From contig JAOZKL010000003.1 in assembly GCA_029935375.1 (NCBI GenBank), forward strand, positions 1-28,806: a stretch of DNA of 28,806 nucleotides, read 5' to 3'. Of the stretch, positions 6,567 through 15,600 are shown one piece after another; positions within the stretch are counted from its first letter, which is position 1; every line of letters starts with the position of its first letter. The translations under genes and the position numbers were made by a program. A model generated the notes under the pieces. That model was not told where the DNA came from and did no database searches. It saw only the letters and a program-made list of their open reading frames with translations. The DNA is from Patescibacteria group bacterium (lineage in GTDB: Bacteria > Patescibacteriota > JACMRA01).

Positions 6567-8472
6567 TTATAATAATTTCATCAATAGACTCAACAATATC
6601 TCCAATTTCGATTTTCTTTTTGCCTTTTATTGAGATACCAAACTGTTGGTTGATGTTTACTTCTTTGACTTTTGACTTTTGTTTTTGTAATTCTACAATT
6701 TCAAATTTGCCAAGTTCTGTTTCACCACGAAATACTCTAACTTCTTTACTGCTTAGTATCTTACCTTCTTTTACCTCCCCACCAAATACTTGTATATCAT
6801 TTTTTTCGGATTTGAACACTGCCAATACTTCAGCTTTACCAAGCACATCTATCCTGACTTCATGTTTTGTGTTTGCTATTATTTGCTCTTCTAGCCATTC
6901 TAATATTTCATATATTATATCGCTTTTTATTAGTCCAATGTCTTCTCTTTCTATTTTCGTTTCTATTGCGCTGTTCATTTCTGTGTGAAATGCAAGGATC
7001 GTTGCACCTGCAGTTTTGGCAAATTCTACATCATTTTCTGTAATAGATCCGATTGACTCTGTCTTTATAATTATCTTTACCTTGTCTTGTGGGATTTTGA
7101 CAATGGATTCTTTTAGGGCTTCTAGCGATCCTTTTACATCAGCTTTTAAGATTACATTAATGTCTCCTTCTGTTCCCTCGCGAGATTTTGAATGATAAAC
7201 CCTTCGTTGAGAATTTTTTAGTTTTATTACACTTGCTGCGTTTTCCGCATCTTTTTTGGATTTATAAACTTTCATTATATCTCCTGTGCTTGCAACTGCC
7301 CCAAGACCAGTTATTTCTACTGGTTGGCATATATCGGCTGTTTGGATGCTCTTGCCCTTACTATCTGTAACTGTTCTAACTTTGCCAGTGTGCTCTCCAA
7401 AAGCTACAGTATCTCCCACGCTTATACTGTCTTTGATAACAAGCACAACCGCCGCTGTCCCTTTGTGAGCATCTTTGTGGCTTTCTATAATTACAGCTTC
7501 TGCTTGGCACTCTACCTGTCCTTTTAGCTCTGCTACATCAGACATCAAGATAATTGTATCTAACAATTTATCTACCCCATCCCCAGTTTTTGCAGATACT
7601 GGTATATATGGTGTTTCTCCCCCCCATTCTTCTGGAACAAGTCCAAAAGCAGACACGTCATTTTTTGTTTTTTCTATATCAGCAGCTGGCAAATCGATTT
7701 TGTTTAATGCTACTATAATTGGAGTTTTGCTTAGTTTAGCCCTTTCTATAACCTCTACAGTTTGTGGTTTCACCCCTTCTGTAGCAGATACCATAAGGAT
7801 GATAAAGTCTGCTAATTGTGTACCACGAGCACGCATTGCAGTAAAGGCTTCGTGTCCGGGAGTGTCTATAAATGTAATTTTTTTGTCATTGTGTTTGATC
7901 TGATAGCTAGAAATATGTTGGGTAATTGCACCTGCTTCGGCTCCAACTACATCTGTTTTTCTGATGGTATCTAGTAGCGTTGTTTTACCGTGATCTACAT
8001 GCCCCATTACTGTAATTATAGGAGACCTATCAACCATTTTTCCTTCAGAATTGTTTTCAAATAAATTCTTAGAAGGGTCTATTTCGTCATTAGCGGTTAC
8101 CATATTGCCTTCTTCTGGATATACTTTTACATTTAACTCTTCACTGATAAGAGCTGCTGTATCGAAATCAATTTTTTCATTCAAGGTTACCATTACTCCA
8201 TTCATCATCAGAGATCTAACAACTATTCCGGGGGCTTTTGCAATCGCCTCGGCTAATTCTGCAACTGTAAGTGTAGCTGCTAAGTATATTTTGTCATCAT
8301 CTTTTAGTTTCTTTGCTTTGTCAGGGCGAAGTATTTCTGTTGCTTTTAATGCAGAATCGTAGGGTATCCTTGTGTTTCTCCCATTAAATCCTTTTATCCC
8401 GTTTTTTATCCCTGTATCTCGTAGTTCTTTTATACTTACTCCTAAGACTTTTGCTAGTGTTGATATATTCAT
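6562..8472 (-). CDS. infB: Translation initiation factor IF-2
   Basis: A 636-residue GTPase that brings initiator fMet-tRNA to the small ribosomal subunit and promotes subunit joining. Residues 1-50 and about 60-120 are IF2_N-type helical domains. The G domain has G1 GHVDHGKT (157-164), G3 DTPGH (203-207), G4 NKID (257-260) and G5 SAKTG (about 293). The C-terminal half carries the EF-Tu-like barrels and the tRNA-binding domain (VFRGETELGKFEI). Length is on the short side because the long low-complexity N-terminus of many IF-2s is missing, as in reduced genomes. It has no UGA codon in 636, in contrast to its small neighbours. TTGACA lies upstream on the minus strand (8530-8525), but no clear -10. 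Confidence 0.97.
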   Translation of the reverse strand: MNISTLAKVLGVSIKELRDTGIKNGIKGFNGRNTRIPYDSALKATEILRPDKAKKLKDDDKIYLAATLTVAELAEAIAKAPGIVVRSLMMNGVMVTLNEKIDFDTAALISEELNVKVYPEEGNMVTANDEIDPSKNLFENNSEGKMVDRSPIITVMGHVDHGKTTLLDTIRKTDVVGAEAGAITQHISSYQIKHNDKKITFIDTPGHEAFTAMRARGTQLADFIILMVSATEGVKPQTVEVIERAKLSKTPIIVALNKIDLPAADIEKTKNDVSAFGLVPEEWGGETPYIPVSAKTGDGVDKLLDTIILMSDVAELKGQVECQAEAVIIESHKDAHKGTAAVVLVIKDSISVGDTVAFGEHTGKVRTVTDSKGKSIQTADICQPVEITGLGAVASTGDIMKVYKSKKDAENAASVIKLKNSQRRVYHSKSREGTEGDINVILKADVKGSLEALKESIVKIPQDKVKIIIKTESIGSITENDVEFAKTAGATILAFHTEMNSAIETKIEREDIGLIKSDIIYEILEWLEEQIIANTKHEVRIDVLGKAEVLAVFKSEKNDIQVFGGEVKEGKILSSKEVRVFRGETELGKFEIVELQKQKSKVKEVNINQQFGISIKGKKKIEIGDIVESIDEIIIK

Positions 8473-8702
8473 AATATGTGCTTTTGATAAATGTTGAGTA
8501 CATTAACTTATATTTTATCAATTTTGTCAAATAAATACTTTTTAGACTATTTCGCCGCTACTCCTGTGAAAACAAGAATTCAGTAGAAATAATGGCACTG
8601 GGCTTTGATTTTACCGCAACAAAATAATTGCGAAGCAATCCCGCCTCTACGAAACTCCACGAACTCTTGAAATAGTCCACAAGCTTTTATCTTCGCTGCA
8701 TC

Positions 8703-8980
8703 TGTCATGCCCGCGAAGGCGGGTATCCACGGCTTGCCAAATTAACTTCCGCAGAGGCGAGCCCGTCTCTCCATTATTCTTGAAATATTGCTTTCCCAAC
8801 TCATTTGTTCCGTTCATTTTACCTTAATGCAAAACGAACCAAAAGATTAAGAGAAGATAAAACTCACCTGCGTTCAGACAGTTATCTTCTCAGTACTGCC
8901 CAATTTTATATTTACTTTTCTTAATTACAAAATTGCCCCTCCAGCACTTGGTAGTTATGGTTTTTGCTTTTACGATGAGG
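8703..8980. repeat. Dispersed 0.28-kb repeat with paired helices, copy 2
   Basis: Aligns along its length with 2204-2482. Stem 1 is CTTAAT (8823-8828) with ATTAAG (8846-8851); stem 2 is AGAAGATAA (8852-8860) with TTATCTTCT (8882-8890). Compared with copy 1, three base pairs changed from G-C to A-T on both sides. The loops (GCAAAACGAACCAAAAG and the CGTTCAGACAG end) are nearly identical. The gap 8473-8702 before it holds only scattered GC-rich half-repeats (for example 8630-8652) and no gene that I can see. Confidence 0.75.
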
Positions 8981-9015
8981 TAGGCGATCGTTGCTTGTTT
9001 TTACCCAATAAAAAA

Positions 9016-9037
9016 ACTCCCAATATTATTTGGGAGT
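9016..9037 (-). terminator. Terminator of the 9050-9514 gene
   Basis: ACTCCCAA (9016-9023) pairs perfectly with TTGGGAGT (9030-9037) around a 6-base loop. On the minus strand it is followed by TTTTTT, 12 bases after the stop codon. Confidence 0.85.
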
Positions 9038-9049
9038 TTGTGGTTTTAT

Positions 9050-9514
9050 TTATTCTCTTATCATATATTTTTGGACTTTTTGCACTTGTAGGTTGCATTT
9101 TTGGGTAATTGCTGGATTAGCATGTTGGAACATTGTCATAGTTCCCGGTTTGTTGTTTATAAACAGTGTGTGTTCCTCTGCAATATTACCTGTGTCAAAT
9201 TTCTGGCTTTCTACGCATTGAGATAGTTCCGAAGTGGCTGCATTACATTGTTCATAGCGAAGATTGTTTTCTACGGTAGCTTGATCTTTTGGGATAGTAT
9301 GTCAAACAACGAAAGAGATTATTAAAACAATTGTAGAAACAAGAGACCAGAAAAGTCAGACATGAAGCAATCACTTTTCATCTTCCATTTTTCATACCAA
9401 AGCAAAAAATAGTGACACTATTAAGAAGGTAAGGCAGATCCTTCCCACAGCAAACATAACATTAGCAGTGCCAGAAAAAATGTCAAGCAGTACTCAGCAT
9501 TCTGTAAAAACCAT
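9050..9514 (-). CDS. UGA-rich two-helix membrane protein (code 25)
   Basis: A 154-residue frame from ATG 9514 to TAA, with five UGA codons at residues 7, 39, 46, 51 and 66. Two membrane helices lie at about 20-38 (RICLTFLIVSLFFALV) and 52-66 (LFWSLVSTIVLIISFVV), joined by a short KMEDEK loop. The C-terminal ~88 residues are polar, probably extracytoplasmic if the hairpin starts inside, with three cysteines. A textbook terminator follows. No family recognised. It is divergent from the giant toxin gene and could help deliver or regulate it (inference from position only). Confidence 0.75.
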
Positions 9515-9622
9515 AATATTGATGATAAAAATATAAAAACATTGTATATAGCAATACAACAGGTGGTATTAATAACACAATTTTTTGCGATGGTCAAGAA
9601 GTGCTCTTATATCCTTTTATGC

Positions 9623-9651
9623 TTGCCAACCCTGCAAATGTATGGTATACT
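9623..9651 (+). promoter_or_regulatory. Promoter of the giant toxin gene
   Basis: TTGCCA (9623-9628), a 17-base spacer, TATACT (9646-9651). The start expected near 9658 supports ATG 9696 rather than the upstream in-frame TTG at 9585. Confidence 0.6.
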
Positions 9652-9695
9652 GCGGTCAGAATAGGTTCAGGTATCTTTTTGACACATTTTTGTAT

Positions 9696-12600
9696 ATGAT
9701 TATCGCCAAAACTAGAGCGTGGATAAAGCAGAATATTGCTCTGCTAACAATAATCGCAACGCTGTTGCAGTTGGTCGCAATAGTACTGACATACAGCACA
9801 GTAGATGTGTATGCTGCCAGTACAACCGTGGTAGCAAATGATGATCTGATGTTGTTATCGGCTCAGCCAAATGATTCTCACCGGTTTCGGCGTGCACTTG
9901 GTGCGGGAGAAGCAAGCTATGGTGGAAGTATGGGAGATGCAGTATCTCTGATAAAATTTGACAATCTGTCTTTACCAGCCAATGCGATAATAACTGGAGG
10001 TACACTACGGGTAAGGATGAAAACCAAAGTATATGATAATTTGTATGGTGTTGTTGTCAGTGGGTCTAGGATAACAAGCGCTTGGAACGGGTCATCCACA
10101 TGGAATAGCTTTGGCAATGGCTTGGTTAACCACGGTACGCCGCAGTATCAAAATCCGTCAATAAATGTAGCCACAAATTACAATCTGGATGTATCTGATG
10201 CTGTAAAAGCGTGGAATAATTCGCCAAACTACGGCCTTGCAATAGACTCTACAAGTAACGGTCAAGGAGGTTGGTTTTGTTCTGTTCGTAATTATGCAAC
10301 TGGTACAGACCCATCAACTGGTCGTTCATATACAGGAGGGCAGTGGAGTGATTGTACTCCGCCACAGTTGAGTATACAATATATTATTAACGAGCAGCCT
10401 AATCAGCCAGCTATAGATTCTGGCGTGTTGAACAACGGTGATACATTTGGAGGTAAAGATGAGATTGCATCTGGAGATTGTACCATATCAGATGGTTGTA
10501 ATGTTGATATCAAGATTACCAACTTTGGAGATCCAAACACTCAGCCAGAGGGTGCGTACTCTCATTCCAAAATATATTTTGAGCCACAAGACCCAGGGAC
10601 TGGCACTATAATTGGGCAGTTGCAAGAGATTGACCATTTAATTGTGTTGGATTTTGACCAGTCTGTATTTGTAAAAGACGGTTATTACAAAATATATGTA
10701 ACCAGTTGGGATGCACAAGGGCTGAGCACCACATCCAACCCTGTATATATAATAGTAGATACAACTGCACCGACAGTTCCTGTTCTGGATGATCTTGGCA
10801 GTTTTACAGCTGGGTTAGAGCATTTGCTTATCTCTAGTGAGTCTATCGATGTGATATCTGGCGATATAAAATATGATTTTTGTAGAACAAATGCGATGGA
10901 TCCTTCTGTTGTTCTTGCAGATATTATCGATGCTGACTTTGTGCATTGTTCTGACTGGGTGGATGATAACCAGTTTGGTTTTGGGTCTTTGGAGACAGAG
11001 CAAAAGTACTTTTACAGAGCAAGGTCGAGGGATACAATCGATGTTTCAGACAATACAAAATACAACTATTCTGACTGGTCTTCTATTCAATCTGGTATTG
11101 TAGATAATACCCCACCAGAGGTAAGCAATGTTTTGTTAACTACCAATGATGAATCTACAGATCAGACAGGGTTGTCATTTCGTATCTCTGCTGAGCAAAT
11201 TGATGGTATTTTTGATAGTGCTACGCTGACATTTGGCACAACTGAGAAGTTTCTAGATACAGTGCAGTATGAGTTGGTCGATATCTCCGATGGTTTGACC
11301 AAATTAACCAAGCAACTGACTGGCACAGCCACAGACGATACGAACTATACATTTAGTGCCGTACTGGATGGGCTGGCAGACGATGGCGTCAATTACCTTG
11401 CAGATGGTGTGTATACTATCAAGATAACCGCAAAGGACTTGGCTACAAACACAGACATAGATGACACTGCAACTATAGTATTGGACAATACACCTGGCAA
11501 TATCAACATATCTATACCAGCTAACAATGCATACACAAACCAACCAACTGTGGATATATCTGGGCAATTGACCAGTGATGATACTGCTACGCTGACATTT
11601 CAAAACCTTTCTAATGGTGGGCTAGTACAGCCTGCAACTCTAACAGAGATGTTGGATGGTAGTGGTAATCAAACGGGGTCTTACCTGATAGATCAGAGTG
11701 TAGATCTAGACAATGGTATTAACCAGTTTCAGTTTGTATCTACAGACTCTGTAAGTAATACAGACACAAAAGTAATTACAATCAATCGTGAATCAGAACA
11801 GCCAGCTGCCGTGGGATATATAGATAGCAGTTTGCTGACACAAAACCATACTGATAATGTTCTAAACAACAGAAAACCTTCTTTTACTTTTAACTTATCA
11901 GATCCAAACACTCAATCAAATGGAGTATCAGGTATAGATAACAGCTCTATAGATTTGTCTTTATTCACATCTACTGGGGATGAGATAGTGCTGCTGAACA
12001 ATGGTATAGATATGTCTACACTTGGTAATCTATCAACTGATTGTGATGATAATGTAGTGCCATCTGGGGATTTTGTAACTGGTCCAAACACGTGTTTGGT
12101 AACTTATGTATTTGCAAATGATCTGCAACCTGATGATACATACACACTACAGCTGGGTATATCTGACAAAGCTGGTAACGCAAGCCAGCTAATTACTGAG
12201 TTTGGTGTAGATACATACACATATCTTGTGGTAGATGAGCCGGTAAATAATTCTGTATTTGCAAGGGATGAGATAGTATTCTCTGGGAGGGGGGAGCAAG
12301 GCGCTGAGCTAGTTATACAAAATGATTTGTTAAACTCAGAAGTGTCTATTGTCCTAAACGAAGCAAACAGCGGGGCATTTGGTTATGATATAAACGACGA
12401 TGTAATAACAGTTCCAAACGATTTTATACAATCTACATTTACAATAGTTTGCGATGGCACTGCCAACACGGACTTTGACAATTCTGCAAACACAGACAAT
12501 CCAGTCTGTACATGGGTTGTAACACTTGCCCAATCATCCGACAACACAACCGCTGGGGTAGTAACCAACACAAACACTATCACAATTTTGGATAACGCCG

Positions 12601-15600
12601 GTAATACAGAGACTGAAAACATAATAACTCAGATTGACTTGTTCGCGATAGATATTGTGATAGATCAAAGCACTCAGTTCATCTCTGCTGATGGAAATGG
12701 AAAACAAGATACAATAACATTTACCACAGATATATCCAACCCATCCAACCCAGATGATGAGGTTCTGGTTGATAACTGGACACTTACATTCCGAAACGAA
12801 GATAATGTTGTGGTTCGTACTGTTTCTGGTTCTAATTCATTGCCAAGTTCTATATTATTTGACGGCAAACAGGACGATGCAAGCTGGCTAGAAGATGGTA
12901 ATTATACCTGGGAGCTGGACTTGGACACTGTTTCCAATCCTAACTTGCCATTGATTAGCGGGTCATTCCAAAATGTTACAAACAATACAACGGGTGTTTT
13001 TATTACCTCTCCGGGATCTACAACTGTTTCTTCCCCATTTGTCTCTTCCAATGGAGTTGTAAATATTTATGGTCAGGCATCCTTGCTAACAGAAACTGCA
13101 CAAGGGTCTATAAGACACGAGGATATACAGGTAAAGCTATGTGTAGATACAATTGGATTGCCTGGTACCTGCGATTACGAGAAGATTTTGGACATAGATG
13201 ATACAGGATATTTTAGCATCGTGGCAGCTCTTTACTCTATCAATCCTACTACAGATCATATTGTACAGGCCAGAATAATAGACAAATTTGGTAACGAGGG
13301 GCAACTGTCCAACAAGGTATATATCCGTGTCAGTCCAAGCGATCCGTTCAAATCCGTTAAGATAATACCTACATATACAGGTATCAACAATGCTTTGGAT
13401 ATTGCGGTTCTTAGTTCATTAGAGGATCAGTACAGCCAAGAAACTGACCCTGTGCAAAAAGCTCAGATAAAAGCAGAGATAGATAACTACCTACAAACAC
13501 TAAAACAGATAATACTAAGATCTGAAGTTAGCCAGGATACTCAGTATGTATCACTTGCATATTCTGATCTCTCAAATGTGATGGAGCTAACAGGTGCAGA
13601 ACTTGCCCGTGATATCGGATGGATCAACAACCAACCATACAGTTATACCAGCAATGTATTAGGTGCTACCCCAACAGATGGATCTAACAGATGTGATCAA
13701 TCGTCAGGCTGCATGTGGGACTTTGCCTACCCTGTGCCTAATCTGGGTGGTGGGTTGTACAAGATAGATTTTACAGGTAAGAAAGGTACAACGATACAGA
13801 CAGTGTCAGTTCCCTTTATGGTAAATGCAGATCTACTGGCAGAGCCAACGATATTTGATATCAACAAAGTGATGGGTGTAGATGACACACAAAACCTACG
13901 AGTGTTTGACAATACATACTATACCAACACAAATACAATAGAGATAAAAGGTGCTACAGATGCAGGGTCTGCGGTAGTTATCAGAGATACAATTACAAAC
14001 CAGATATTGTGTAATATACCAGCATCAGATACAATCCTTGGCTTGTTTAGTTGTAGTCCAACATTGCCAACCAGTACAGATTATCAACAGTTTAGCCTCA
14101 GCCTAGTAGCAACAAAAGGGGTTCAGACAGTCGTATCTAGCCAAGATACACAATTGGTATACGATAGTTCTGCCCCAACTATTTTGGATTATGAGAATTT
14201 GAACAACAATCACAGCCAGATAATCAATACAATATTTGACAATCCAGACAAAGACTACAAACAATCTGGCAATGCAATAGAGGTAACCATAACCACGGAC
14301 GAGCCAACTGCATATATATACATAGCCAACAGAGATGAAAAGTTCAGATACTCACTAGACTCTACCTCTGCAGATGGACTGAGCAGAACAGGACAGGTAA
14401 TGCTAGAAGGCTATGCGCCAGAAGGCAGCTATACAGTAGAATACACAGCAATAGACTATGCAGGCAATCAGAGCGCGGGTACAGCCACATACACCCTAGA
14501 CAACACAAACCCAGACATTGCAGAACAAGATACTACGAACTGGGGGCAGTTACAAGGCTTTGATAGAGATATATTTGATCAGACAACGGATCCATTGTTG
14601 TTGCCAAACTACCTACCATCCAATCACCAACCTGCAAAGGATAGGTTGATAACAATAGATAATACAGATAGTTATGTAACAAAGGATGATAGCATAGAGC
14701 TAACAGGATACAACACAGTAGATACATACATAGTCATAAAGGCTAACAATGTAGATATATCTGCAACTATAGTGGACAATACAGAATGTCTGGATGATGG
14801 TATAACATGTTATTGGTCACTAAACCTAAACCTGCCAAATGCCAGAGATACAATCAACCAAGAGGCAGAGACAAACTCATCTATCACAAGGGTAGAACCA
14901 GACAACAAAGGCAACACAAGTTACAACATCCAACTGTTCTCAGAGGATAGATCTGGTAACCAATCAGCGCTAACTAATCATTACATAGTTACACACGATA
15001 CAACTGCCCCGGGGTATTTTGAGATAAACAATATATCAGATGAGGATAACAAGAGGATTGTTGATTTTCAGTTCAATGCAGTTCCTGTCAACCACAATGA
15101 CTCTAGAGGTAATCTACCAGCTATCACAAACGATACAACCATCACAATAGATGCAATTACAGAGCAATACGCAGATGTAGAATACCTACTGATGTCTCCA
15201 CAGGGTGGGTTGCTGCCAATAGATCAAACACAGAATCAGATACACAATACAGCAGTTGGTAACTCTATAGACTTTTTGTATAATCAAAACAAATCTTTAT
15301 CTGTAATAGTATCGGAGGATGACGATGACATGACAACCAGCCAATACTCACTAACATTTACAAACTCCAGCGCACAGAATCACACAGTAACGCTAAATCT
15401 TGGAACAATAAAAGTAGGCAACGGAGATGGATACAATCCAAATATATCCAATCAAACAGCGTTACAACAAGAAGGGGTGTACACAATATGTAAAAGATCA
15501 GCTGATAGCGCAAACAATCAATACCCACTGGACTGTTTCAATCTAGAAAGAGATACAACATCACCAACACAACCCAGATACTCCGGTGGTATGTCTGGAC

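Noticed and set aside
4570..9514. UGA read as tryptophan (code 4)
   Set aside because: It would give about 4 percent Trp in the five short proteins and only about 3 percent Gly; the glycine reading gives normal values.
9585..9695. In-frame extension of the giant toxin to a TTG at 9585
   Set aside because: It lies upstream of a good promoter (9623-9651), and ATG 9696 begins directly with a signal-peptide-like sequence.
11304..12868. Several minus-strand frames of 60-100 codons opposite the giant toxin gene
   Set aside because: No promoter or homology; they arise from the composition of the long plus-strand gene.
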